Below are positions 54,727 through 62,614 of a DNA stretch of 64,000 nucleotides, one piece after another. The DNA is from Flavobacteriaceae bacterium (GTDB taxonomy: Bacteria > Bacteroidota > Bacteroidia > Flavobacteriales > Flavobacteriaceae). The translations under genes were made by a program, and so were the position numbers. The DNA is taken from the NCBI GenBank assembly GCA_028280265.1, contig JANQMD010000003.1, forward strand, positions 1-64,000, in the 5' to 3' direction. Under the pieces are notes generated by a model. It made no database searches, was not told where the DNA came from, and was given only the letters and a program-made list of their open reading frames with translations. The number at the start of each line of letters is the position of its first letter. The stretch's first letter is position 1.

Positions 54727-56286
54727 ATGAAAAAAATTACTTTACTATTTTTATTGATGACCACTGTTTTGGCATTTGGTCAAGCACCAACAACTGATCC
54801 TCCAACACCACCTACTAGAAATGCAAGTGATGTTATTTCTATTTTTAGTGGTGCATATACAGATGTATCTGGAACAAATTTTAACCCTAACTGGAATCAG
54901 GCAGGTTTTGGTAATGCTAATACTTCACTTAATACTGGTTCTGGGAATATCGTTTTGGCATATCCTAATTTTAACTACCAAGGAAATGAGTTTGGAAGTT
55001 CTCAAGATATTTCTACAATGGAGAAATTACATGTTGATATTTGGATAAATGGTACTTTTAATCCTAGAGTATTTGTCATTAGTTCAGGAACTGAGATACC
55101 TCATGTAATAACTAATACTGGTTCTGGGGCATGGATTAGTGTAGATATTAACGTTGCCGGCATTACGGGAGATCTTACTAAAGCTATTCAGTTTAAATTT
55201 GATGGAGGTAACGGTACTACTGATGCTATTTATGTTGACAATTTATATTTCTGGAAGAACCCAACTACAACTAGTAACGATGCTACTCTAAGTGATTTAA
55301 AGGTTAATGGTACAACAATTTCTGGTTTTGCATCAACAAAAATATCATATACATACACTGTAGCTTCTGGTGCAGCAATCCCAACGGTATCTGCTACAAC
55401 AACTCAATCAGGAGCTAATGCAAATATTACGCAAGCTACAGCCGTTCCAGGTAATGCAACAGTGGTAGTAACTGCTCAAGATGGTACTACAATGAAAACG
55501 TATACTGTTTCATATGTTAATCCACCTCTTGTACCTACAACAGCTCCAACTGCACCAACAGCAAGTTCAGGAAATGTAACCTCGCTATACAGTGATGCAT
55601 ATACAGATGTAGCAAGTAGCACAACTCCTGGTTGGAGTGAAGTAGTTGCTCAGGAAATGCATGCAAGCAATAACGTTTATAAGACAACAAACTTTTTACC
55701 ATTTGCACTGACAAATCCAATTGACATTACATCACGTACGACACTACACGTGGATGTTTGGTTACCAACATTACCAAGTGCTGGTGCTGGTCTATTGATT
55801 AAGCTTCTAGATACATCAGGTACGCCTGATAATGAGGCCCACTATACTCATTCTAAAGCGAACATGACAGCTGGTTCTTGGAACAGTATAGACATTCCAA
55901 TAAGCTCTTTTACTCAGGTAAAAGGTACGTGGGATGCCGCAGCAAGAGGTAAAATAAATCAAGTATTGGTAGACATTGTAGATGATGCTACGATGTATGT
56001 AGATAATGTTTACTTCTACACAGGATCTACTGCTAGCACAAACACAGAAGATTTAATCCAAACAAGAATCTTCCCAAACCCATCAGGTTCAGTTTGGAAT
56101 GTTTCTACGCCAAATGCAATTATAAAATCAGTAGAAGTATATAATGTATTAGGAAGAAGAGTAATGGTACAAGATGCTAATAGCGATCAAGTAAGCATCT
56201 CTGCTGAAGGATTGGCTTCTGGATTGTACTTAACAAAAATTACAACAGATAAAGGAACAAAAACTGTTCGATTAGTAAGAGAATAG
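54727..56286 (+). CDS. Secreted glucan-binding protein with T9SS sorting domain
   Basis: 519 residues. Signal peptide (cut after LAFGQ); binding module 1 (about 37-177, starting DVISIFSGAYTDVSG and ending IYVDNLYFW); a cadherin-like/Ig-type domain (about 183-265, NDATLSDLKVNGTTISGF); binding module 2 (about 285-425, NVTSLYSDAYTDVAS to MYVDNVYFY); and a type A T9SS sorting domain (about 440-519, RIFPNPSGSVWNV, LASGLYLTKITTDKGTKTV). The two modules are related to the two in the operon lipoprotein at 42956. No catalytic domain. Released or surface-bound, it may hold glucan near the cell. It has its own terminator and probably its own promoter. Confidence 0.82.
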   Translation: MKKITLLFLLMTTVLAFGQAPTTDPPTPPTRNASDVISIFSGAYTDVSGTNFNPNWNQAGFGNANTSLNTGSGNIVLAYPNFNYQGNEFGSSQDISTMEKLHVDIWINGTFNPRVFVISSGTEIPHVITNTGSGAWISVDINVAGITGDLTKAIQFKFDGGNGTTDAIYVDNLYFWKNPTTTSNDATLSDLKVNGTTISGFASTKISYTYTVASGAAIPTVSATTTQSGANANITQATAVPGNATVVVTAQDGTTMKTYTVSYVNPPLVPTTAPTAPTASSGNVTSLYSDAYTDVASSTTPGWSEVVAQEMHASNNVYKTTNFLPFALTNPIDITSRTTLHVDVWLPTLPSAGAGLLIKLLDTSGTPDNEAHYTHSKANMTAGSWNSIDIPISSFTQVKGTWDAAARGKINQVLVDIVDDATMYVDNVYFYTGSTASTNTEDLIQTRIFPNPSGSVWNVSTPNAIIKSVEVYNVLGRRVMVQDANSDQVSISAEGLASGLYLTKITTDKGTKTVRLVRE

Positions 56287-56312
56287 TGAACTAGAGTTCA
56301 ATTATTGATATG

Positions 56313-56347
56313 AAAAACCGAGATGCTAAAACATCTCGGTTTTTTTG
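56313..56347 (+). terminator. Terminator of the secreted binding-protein gene
   Basis: AAAAACCGAGATG-CTAAAA-CATCTCGGTTTTT with T-run, 27 bp after the stop. Confidence 0.93.
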
Positions 56348-56353
56348 TGAAAT

Positions 56354-56454
56354 TTATTGGCACCGCTAAAGAGTTTACTACTTCAAGCTTGCCTAAAAAT
56401 TAAAATTTAGCCTTCCTGTAAATGCATCGTGTACTTGCACCGATGTAGTTTACT
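56354..56454. repeat. Dispersed ~100-bp repeat, copy 2
   Basis: Starts TTATTGGCACCGC right behind the terminator and ends CTTGCACCGATGTAGTTTACT at the stop codon of the AraC gene. It aligns over its whole length with copy 1 at 18525-18632, best at both ends. Confidence 0.75.
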
Positions 56455-57388
56455 AATTCAAAGAATACTCTTTAATATATTGCTTCGGACTCATACCAAC
56501 TTTCTTTTTAAATACCCTTGTAAAGTATTGAGGATATTCGAAACCTAGTTTGTATGCCGTTTCTGATATTGAAAAATTTGGATTCAATAATAAACTTTTT
56601 GCTTCCTCAACTAAAAATAAATTGATTTGATCTATTGCAGTTCGTCCTGTTTCAGATTTTATAGTATCACTCATATAACGATGACTAACATTTAATTGAG
56701 CAGCCATCCAATCAACTGTAGGAATTCCTTCCTTAGCAAATAGATTTTGATCAAAATAAACGTTTAAGATATCTGTAAACTTGGTCATTAAAACTTTGTT
56801 GTCATCAGTTCTGTTAAGAAATTGTCTTTTATAGAATCTGTCTGCGTACTTCAATAAAGTTTCTAATTGAGATATGATAATCTCTTTACTAAACTCATCT
56901 TGGTTATTGTGATACTCGGCCTTAATATTCTTAAAAATATCTTTTACAATTTGTTCCTCTTTTGGCGATAAATGGAGTGCCTCGTTTACATTATAGTTAA
57001 AGAAGTTGTACTTTTTAATTTTTTCGTATAAATCTAAATTACGTATGTAATCTTTGTGAAATGACACGCTATAGCTTTCTGAACTAAACACCATATCTTT
57101 AAAAGATAACGTCTGATTTGGAGCTGTAAACAACATGGTTCCTTTAGTACAATCGTATTGAGTACGTCCATAGGAAAGCTCACCTGAAATAATATTCTTA
57201 AAGCTTATTGTATAGAAATCACACGAGATAGTAACTGGCCCTTCAAAAGCATATGTCTCACAACTTGCTTGCTCGTCTTCATCTAATTCTTTATGGATAA
57301 TGCTGAATAAAGGATTCTCTGGTTCCCCGATTCCAAAATATTCATGAAACTTGGATATATGATCAAATTTTAAGTCTAACATTTTCAT
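56453..57388 (-). CDS. AraC-family transcriptional regulator
   Basis: 311 residues. The N-terminal ~180 residues form a cupin-like sensing region (GPVTISCDFYTISFKNIISG, TKGTMLFTAPNQTLSF); the C-terminal ~100 residues are the AraC double helix-turn-helix (WMAAQLNVSHRYMSDTIKSE; ISETAYKLGFEYPQYFTRVF; KKVGMSPKQYIKEY). It is convergent with the binding-protein gene and upstream of, and in line with, nothing else of the glucan locus, so it more likely controls the hydrolase/MBL genes nearby, which is inference. Confidence 0.9.
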   Translation of the reverse strand: MKMLDLKFDHISKFHEYFGIGEPENPLFSIIHKELDEDEQASCETYAFEGPVTISCDFYTISFKNIISGELSYGRTQYDCTKGTMLFTAPNQTLSFKDMVFSSESYSVSFHKDYIRNLDLYEKIKKYNFFNYNVNEALHLSPKEEQIVKDIFKNIKAEYHNNQDEFSKEIIISQLETLLKYADRFYKRQFLNRTDDNKVLMTKFTDILNVYFDQNLFAKEGIPTVDWMAAQLNVSHRYMSDTIKSETGRTAIDQINLFLVEEAKSLLLNPNFSISETAYKLGFEYPQYFTRVFKKKVGMSPKQYIKEYSLN

Positions 57389-57418
57389 ATTTTCTGCCCT
57401 TTAAAATTATGATTTCTT

Positions 57419-58564
57419 TTAGTATTTAGTCCACCACTCTTTGGTGGCTAAGTTATTTTCTTTTACAAGTATAGGTGTTCCTATTTGAGGAGCTATGAGG
57501 TTTAGATTGAGTTCTTTGGCTTTTTTACTTACTCGCTCTATGGGATCTGTCCAAGAATGCATTGCTAGTTTTAACGCTCCCCAGTGTATGGGCATAATCA
57601 TTTTAGCCTGTAAATCTAACCCCGCTTGAGCAGTTTCTTCAGGCATCATGTGTATATCTTTCCACATTTCATTGTATTGTCCACATTCTAACATGGCAAA
57701 GTCAAACGGACCGTATTTCTCTCCAATTTCAGTAAAATGTTCTCCATAACCGCTATCTCCACTAAAGTAGATATTATCGGTAGATGTTTTTATAATCCAA
57801 GAACTCCACAAAGTACTTTGGCGATTGTTCATTTTTCTTCCTGAAAAATGCTGAGATGGCGTACAAACTAATTTCAATCCTTCATATTCCGTTTCCTGCC
57901 ACCAGTCCATTTCACTTATTTTGTTTGTTGGAACTCCCCATGCTTCTAGATGCACACCAACACCTAAAGGAGTAAAAAAATGTTTAGTTTTTTCTTTTAG
58001 TTTTTGAATTGATTCATAATCTAAATGATCATAATGGTCATGAGAAATAATAACAGCATCAATCATTGGAAGTTTCTCTATTTCCAAAGGCATTTCACTA
58101 TTAAAACGTTTACTTCCCAGCCAATTATGAGGTGCTGCAACTTTGCCAAACATCGGGTCTAATAAAATGTTTTTACCTTGTGTTTGCATTAAAAAAGCTG
58201 AGTGACCGTACCAGATAAGTCTTGTTGCTCCCTTGTAATTCGCTACATTGGCCGAATCTATTTTTTGAACTTCTAAATCGGCTTTAGGAGTAGCATTTTC
58301 TACTTTGGTAAAAAAGAATTTACGAGACATACTCAACATTTCACCGAAACTAAAATCTTTGGGAGCATTTCTGTCTTCGTTATGAAAAGTGCCATTTTCA
58401 AATTGCTTTGACGTTACATATAATTTTTGACGTTCTTTAGTGACATCACCTCCAAAAGTAGGGTAGAACTTGACAAACAAAAAGTAGGTGACTAGTATGA
58501 ATGCAATAAAGGATAATAGAGTAATCAACATTTTCTTTAATATTTTAAATATTCTTTTCTTCAT
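57419..58564 (-). CDS. Metallo-beta-lactamase-fold protein, NAPE-PLD/UlaG-like
   Basis: 381 residues. N-terminal membrane helix (LITLLSFIAFILVTYFLFV) then a zinc hydrolase fold: RLIWYGHSAFLMQTQGKNIL, ISHDHYDHLDYESIQKL (HxHxDH), STLWSSWIIKTSTDNIYFSGDSGYGEHF and IMPIHWGALKLAMHSW. The motif set matches the branch containing NAPE-hydrolysing phospholipase D and bacterial YfiQ-like proteins. Anchored to the inner membrane with the active site in the periplasm. A phospholipid or N-acyl compound substrate is possible. Confidence 0.82.
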   Translation of the reverse strand: MKKRIFKILKKMLITLLSFIAFILVTYFLFVKFYPTFGGDVTKERQKLYVTSKQFENGTFHNEDRNAPKDFSFGEMLSMSRKFFFTKVENATPKADLEVQKIDSANVANYKGATRLIWYGHSAFLMQTQGKNILLDPMFGKVAAPHNWLGSKRFNSEMPLEIEKLPMIDAVIISHDHYDHLDYESIQKLKEKTKHFFTPLGVGVHLEAWGVPTNKISEMDWWQETEYEGLKLVCTPSQHFSGRKMNNRQSTLWSSWIIKTSTDNIYFSGDSGYGEHFTEIGEKYGPFDFAMLECGQYNEMWKDIHMMPEETAQAGLDLQAKMIMPIHWGALKLAMHSWTDPIERVSKKAKELNLNLIAPQIGTPILVKENNLATKEWWTKY

Positions 58565-58625
58565 AAATATGTAAGGTTTGTTCTAAGTTCGTGATCAAAA
58601 ACAATCCCTAACTTGTAATTAATTT

Positions 58626-59567
58626 TTATTTATTGAAGAATTCTGCAACAGCATCTGTAGATACTTTTACGGCCTCTGGCTTGTAGTAAAAATCTACGTG
58701 GCTAAATTCGTTTACTGCTAAAACTTCTGGATTATTGGTTAACTTGTCAATAAATACAGTTGAACATGGGGCCGTAGAAGCCGATGTACCATAAACAACC
58801 AAAGTAGGTTGTATAATTTTATCTGCATATGCTTCTCCAATAGAAATCAAAGACTGCATGGCTTGGTCAGCGATGTGAATGTTTGAAGCGTTTTTAACTT
58901 TTCCTGGGCCTTTCACACCATCTTTTCCGTAGTAACTATACGTTTCTTCTGCCATTGGTGGAAACGCAGCAGCTGAAACAAATTCTTCTTTCGTCATTTC
59001 ATCATCCAATCCAAATGGAGCATTATAATCGGGTTCTCCTGTTTCATATTGCTTTTGCATAGAAGCATTAGCGGCTGCAATCATTGGATCTGTGACTTCT
59101 CTACCTAACCATTGGAAACCATCTGCGGCCATCATTCCTGAAACCGTGGCAATTTTCTTTATTCTGTGGTCAGTAACTGATGCTGAAGCAATAATAGAGC
59201 CACCTTGACATACTCCCATTCCGTATATTTCTTCAACAAAGGGAAGGCTTCCTAAATACGAAACGGCATCCCATGTATTCTCGATCAGTCTAAACATATA
59301 TCGAGACTGTTTAAATTCTCCTGGCAAAGCTGGAGAATCTCCCATCCCCAAATAATCAAAGCCTAAAAAGACAAATCCTCTTTTGGCCATCTCTGGACCA
59401 TAGGTTGCTAAAACTTGTCCTTTAACTTGTGGAAATGGACTTGCACCAACAATCGCTTTGTACTTTTTACTTGAATCAAACCCCTCTGGAAGATATAAGT
59501 CACCTGCCAATTCTACTCCAAAAGACTTAAAGCCTACTCTGTTTTTTCCTGCTTGTAATTTCATCAT
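58626..59567 (-). CDS. Alpha/beta hydrolase, dienelactone-hydrolase-like, Cys nucleophile
   Basis: 313 residues from the ATG at 59565-59567; an earlier ATG at 59591 would leave almost no leader behind the -7 element. Alpha/beta hydrolase fold with ELAGDLYLPEGFD, the oxyanion region ASPFPQVKGQ and the nucleophile elbow GMGVCQGGSI, where cysteine replaces the usual serine as in dienelactone hydrolase. A likely His is in VNEFSHVDFYYKP near the C-terminus and an acid in FVVYG-like strand PTLVVYGTSAS region. Some relatives in this family degrade plant or microbial esters. Substrate unknown. It may share regulation with the MBL gene, 61 bp downstream. Confidence 0.8.
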   Translation of the reverse strand: MMKLQAGKNRVGFKSFGVELAGDLYLPEGFDSSKKYKAIVGASPFPQVKGQVLATYGPEMAKRGFVFLGFDYLGMGDSPALPGEFKQSRYMFRLIENTWDAVSYLGSLPFVEEIYGMGVCQGGSIIASASVTDHRIKKIATVSGMMAADGFQWLGREVTDPMIAAANASMQKQYETGEPDYNAPFGLDDEMTKEEFVSAAAFPPMAEETYSYYGKDGVKGPGKVKNASNIHIADQAMQSLISIGEAYADKIIQPTLVVYGTSASTAPCSTVFIDKLTNNPEVLAVNEFSHVDFYYKPEAVKVSTDAVAEFFNK

Positions 59568-59602
59568 ATAAATGTTTAACCCTGTGGTCATTAATTTGAT
59601 TA

Positions 59603-59610
59603 CAAAGTTA
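59603..59610 (-). promoter_or_regulatory. -7 element of the hydrolase gene
   Basis: TAACTTTG on the minus strand, a perfect TAnnTTTG. Transcription would start near 59597, supporting the ATG at 59567 rather than the one at 59591. Confidence 0.5.
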
Positions 59611-59714
59611 TTTCAGTTAGCAGGCTTAGAATTTAAACATTTTGGTAAGAGACTTATACATTTTGGAATTTGTAAAAATGTGAAAAAGCTTCTGATAGCT
59701 CTCATTACTATTTC

Positions 59715-60749
59715 TTACATTAAAATTCCATTTTTAGCCTCTACTGAAGGAGGTAAGTCTGTTTCTCCTAACATTTCACGTAAATCTATTTCTATAACTC
59801 TACACAACGATAACATAGGAATATCATTTGCCATACCTTGAAATGGGTTTTCTGAGTAATCTCCTACAATTTCCATCATTACATATACCCATCCAATTAA
59901 CGCAGAAATAGGAATTGACATCCAAATTCCCCAGTCTTCTAGTTTCATTAACTCAGGAATCATGCTAAAAGGTAACAGCATGATAAAAATTCCAACGAAG
60001 TAACGACTCATATTAGCATACTGTCTTGGTAATGGAAATTTTTTAATGCGTTCATTCTTTCCTTGCAATGTGTAGAAACTTTTGAGGACATTTCCCATTT
60101 CCATATGACGGAAATCATCAATCAAACCTTTTTCTCTGAGTTCTTTCAGGTCTCTAGATTGTTCATTAATAATTTGTGTCGCGGTATTCACATTGTTAAT
60201 TAATCTCTCAAGTTCATCTTTGGGTAAAAATTGGGACAGCTCAGTTCTTGTGCGTTCATCATCCAACAATCCGATTCCAAATTTATTTTGATAATATTTG
60301 GCTTTCTTCGCTACATGACCTCGTTGGCTAACGTGTTCCCAGGGTGTTGGAATTAGCAACTGACTACGATGTGCATAAAGCCAACCAATATGTCTGTAAA
60401 TCAAACGTTCTTTGATTGCTCTAATTTCTTCTTTTGAGACTGATTTTTCTACAAACAAATTGCTTATGTAGTTATCTACAAACATTCCCCAAGTTCGACT
60501 ATCATTGACAATTCCGCCCCATATTTTACGGGCTTCCCACATGCGATCATAAGATTGATTGTTTTTGAAACCAACATAAAAAGCTACTGCAGTACCGATA
60601 ACAGATAAAGGCAACCATGGGATTGAAAAATTTATGATTTTAAACTGATATAAGAGCGCAACTGAACTCATTAGTAGTAAAAGCCAAATAATGTGTCCTC
60701 CTGTCCACTTAATAATTTTTACTGGACTGACGCTTTTTGAAATTTGCAT
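59715..60749 (-). CDS. Bestrophin-family anion channel
   Basis: 344 residues, UPF0187/bestrophin family. GTAVAFYVGFKNNQSYDRMW (the conserved NxxxYxRxWE region of the pore neck), EARKIWGGIVNDSRTWG, and the C-terminal AIGWVYVMMEIVGDYSENPF plus PMLSLCRVIEIDLREMLGE are all characteristic. Bacterial members form pentameric channels for anions or cations in the inner membrane. Transcribed alone from a recognisable promoter at 60773-60803. Confidence 0.9.
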   Translation of the reverse strand: MQISKSVSPVKIIKWTGGHIIWLLLLMSSVALLYQFKIINFSIPWLPLSVIGTAVAFYVGFKNNQSYDRMWEARKIWGGIVNDSRTWGMFVDNYISNLFVEKSVSKEEIRAIKERLIYRHIGWLYAHRSQLLIPTPWEHVSQRGHVAKKAKYYQNKFGIGLLDDERTRTELSQFLPKDELERLINNVNTATQIINEQSRDLKELREKGLIDDFRHMEMGNVLKSFYTLQGKNERIKKFPLPRQYANMSRYFVGIFIMLLPFSMIPELMKLEDWGIWMSIPISALIGWVYVMMEIVGDYSENPFQGMANDIPMLSLCRVIEIDLREMLGETDLPPSVEAKNGILM

Positions 60750-60772
60750 TATATATCATTTAATATGAACTT

Positions 60773-60803
60773 TAAAAGTAAATGATATTCATGTGTTTGT
60801 CAA
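60773..60803 (-). promoter_or_regulatory. Promoter of the bestrophin gene
   Basis: On the minus strand TTG, 20-nt spacer, TACTTTTA (one mismatch to TAnnTTTG). Predicted leader of about 18 nt. Confidence 0.6.
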
Positions 60804-60887
60804 CTCTTAATTTTCTGGTAGCTAATTACAAGTGCTGGTGAATTGTGATATGTTTTTTTGCAATTTTAATCTTGTGTCCAAACGAAA

Positions 60888-60915
60888 AAAGCAGCTTCTA
60901 AAAAAGCTGCTTTTC
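60888..60915 (-). terminator. Terminator of the interrupted tRNA gene
   Basis: AAAAGCAGCTT-CTAAAA-AAGCTGCTTTT, perfect 11-bp stem, immediately downstream (minus strand) of the tRNA 3' end. Confidence 0.85.
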
Positions 60916-60919
60916 TTTG

Positions 60920-60960
60920 TAGCGAAGGGGGGACTTGAACCCCCGACCTCAGGGTTATGA
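60920..60960 (-). pseudogene. 3' half of a tRNA (anticodon CAT; tRNA-Met or tRNA-Ile2) at an integration boundary
   Basis: On the minus strand: TCATAA (anticodon loop with CAT), CCCTG (anticodon stem 3' strand), variable loop, GGGGG-TTCAAGT-CCCCC T-arm and CTTCGCT-A acceptor end. The 5' half is absent: upstream of the anticodon loop the sequence no longer pairs. No CCA is encoded. This is what is left on one side when an element inserts in a tRNA gene. Confidence 0.8.
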
Positions 60961-60974
60961 AAGAAACGGTAATT

Positions 60975-61050
60975 GACTCTGTATGAAGTTAAATAACTTT
61001 AAATAAGTGATTTATGAAAAATAGAATCTCAAAAAACTTCATACAAAGTC
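60975..61050. repeat. Inverted repeat pair in the att region
   Basis: GACTCTGTATGAAGTT (60975-60990) and AACTTCATACAAAGTC (61035-61050) are inverted copies with one mismatch, 44 bp apart, between the tRNA fragment and the recombinase. Probable recombinase or excisionase binding arms. Direct repeats GTTGTCCA follow at about 61069-61087. Confidence 0.65.
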
Positions 61051-61068
61051 ATATAAAACCACCATTTG

Positions 61069-61102
61069 TTGTCCAATAGTTGTCCAGTAATTTGTATCTT
61101 TG
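61069..61102 (+). promoter_or_regulatory. Promoter of the recombinase gene
   Basis: TTG at 61069-61071, 23-nt spacer, TATCTTTG at 61095-61102 (perfect -7). The TTG closing this element opens the longest reading frame, so translation must start downstream, at the ATG at 61142. Confidence 0.6.
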
Positions 61103-61141
61103 AAAAAAAAGGAAAAGCGCCCCCCAAAGAAACACAAAATT

Positions 61142-62353
61142 ATGGTCACTCTCAAAGCTACCCTGAAAAAGAGCCCAGACAAAGCTGGGCACTATCCACT
61201 GGTGATTCGCATTACTAAGGATCGGAAATCAGTTTTTATCACAACTAATCAACGCATTGATGCCAAACATTGGGACAATACCAATCACCGCGTCAGGAAA
61301 TCACACCCAACCAGTCAACGGCTCAATAACTATCTCAATCGTCAGGTTGCCGAAGTCCACGATTACGCCTTATCCGTACTCCAAACCAACCCGCACATCA
61401 CGGCGCTACAGATTAAGCATCAGTACCAAGCCCAAACCCAAGCGACGGACTTTTTTACCTTTGCCGAGCAACATTTACAACGTCTAAAAGACCGCAAGCA
61501 AATCAATCAGTACAACATTGTCCAAGGGGGACTCAAAATTTGGAGAAATTTTGTACAACAAGATTTCTTACCCCTCACGACCATAACTGTTCCGTATCTC
61601 GAACACTTTGAAGCCCATCTCAAACAACAGCGCAACGCTTCGCCGAGAACCGTGATGAATTATTTTATCCTGATACGAACCATCTATAACCGAGCCATTA
61701 ATCAAGGCCACATTGATCGCCAACACTATCCATTTGGCAAAGGGAAAATCCAAATTAAACTCCCCGAATCAGAAAAAGTTGGCCTCAATAAAGCTGAAGT
61801 AGAAAAATTAGAACACATAGACACGCTGACCCCCGCCCAAAACCATGCTAGGCGCGTCTGGTTGCTCAGTTTTTATCTGGCTGGAGTCAGAGTAGGGGAT
61901 TTACTCCAGATGCAGTGGCAGGACGTCAGAGACGGACGATTGTATTATCGGATGAACAAAAACCAGAAACTCGTGTCCTTAAAAATTCCCCAAAAAGCCC
62001 AAGCCATTTTAGATCACTACGAAGCCGACAAGCAGAGCCCACAAGATTTTGTCCTCCCGAACCTGAAAGGCACCAACCGCCACAATCCGACAGAACTTGC
62101 GACCAGAATCAAAACCATTACCAGAAATCTCAATCGCCATCTCGAGAAAATCAGAGAAAAAACGGGTATAGACAAGAATCTGTCTATGCATATTGCCCGT
62201 CATACGTTTGGGAGTTTGGCAGGGGGAAGTATCCCGATCCAAGTCCTCCAAAAGCTCTATCGCCATTCCTCGATCACGACCACCGTCAATTATCAACGCA
62301 ATTTTATCCACGAGGAAACCGATGAAGCGCTCGAAAAGGTGGTGAATTTTTAG
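61142..62353 (+). CDS. Tyrosine recombinase/integrase
   Basis: 403 residues from the ATG at 61142. N-terminal arm-binding domain (VTLKATLKKSPDKAGHYPLV, as in phage-type and CTnDOT-like Bacteroidetes integrases), SAM-like core-binding domain (about 100-190) and catalytic domain. Catalytic residues: Arg in YLAGVRVGDLLQMQW, the HxxR in MHIARHTFGS, the second His in YRHSSITTTVNY and the nucleophile Tyr in that same segment. Codon use is richer in C/G than its neighbours (many CCC, ACC, CAC), consistent with transfer. Drives integration and excision at the adjacent tRNA gene. Confidence 0.93.
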   Translation: MVTLKATLKKSPDKAGHYPLVIRITKDRKSVFITTNQRIDAKHWDNTNHRVRKSHPTSQRLNNYLNRQVAEVHDYALSVLQTNPHITALQIKHQYQAQTQATDFFTFAEQHLQRLKDRKQINQYNIVQGGLKIWRNFVQQDFLPLTTITVPYLEHFEAHLKQQRNASPRTVMNYFILIRTIYNRAINQGHIDRQHYPFGKGKIQIKLPESEKVGLNKAEVEKLEHIDTLTPAQNHARRVWLLSFYLAGVRVGDLLQMQWQDVRDGRLYYRMNKNQKLVSLKIPQKAQAILDHYEADKQSPQDFVLPNLKGTNRHNPTELATRIKTITRNLNRHLEKIREKTGIDKNLSMHIARHTFGSLAGGSIPIQVLQKLYRHSSITTTVNYQRNFIHEETDEALEKVVNF

Positions 62354-62360
62354 AACGGAC

Positions 62361-62402
62361 TCCCCAGAAAGAGGGAGAAGAAAATTTCCTTTATTCTGGG
62401 GA
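62361..62402 (+). terminator. Inverted repeat after the integrase, possible terminator
   Basis: TCCCCAGAA ... TTCTGGGGA with a loop of about 24 nt, eight bp after the integrase stop. No clean T-run, so it may be a structural repeat. The further 210 bp up to the next ATG show no other gene. Confidence 0.45.
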
Positions 62403-62614
62403 TTGTTTCGCGCTGTATGAATGTCTACATTTATTGAAAAAAGAGTTGTAGAGACGAAAGAGGGCTAGTCACCCGAAGTCAAAAGCATGTGAAACACTGT
62501 TTGCAAGACACGAAAAATAGAACAGTCGCGGAACCGAAAAGTGAATGAGTAGGAAATTGTTTAATCAAGAAGAAGTCGAAAAAGAAAGTGACTTTTTTCC
62601 AAAATTTTAGAACT

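Noticed and set aside
60920..60960. A complete tRNA gene at 60.9 kb
   Set aside because: Only the 3' half can be folded; the D-arm and 5' acceptor strand are missing in the adjacent sequence.
61915..62325. A 136-codon reading frame within the integrase gene
   Set aside because: It is the +1-frame shadow of the recombinase catalytic domain; Arg/Pro/Ser-rich with no features.
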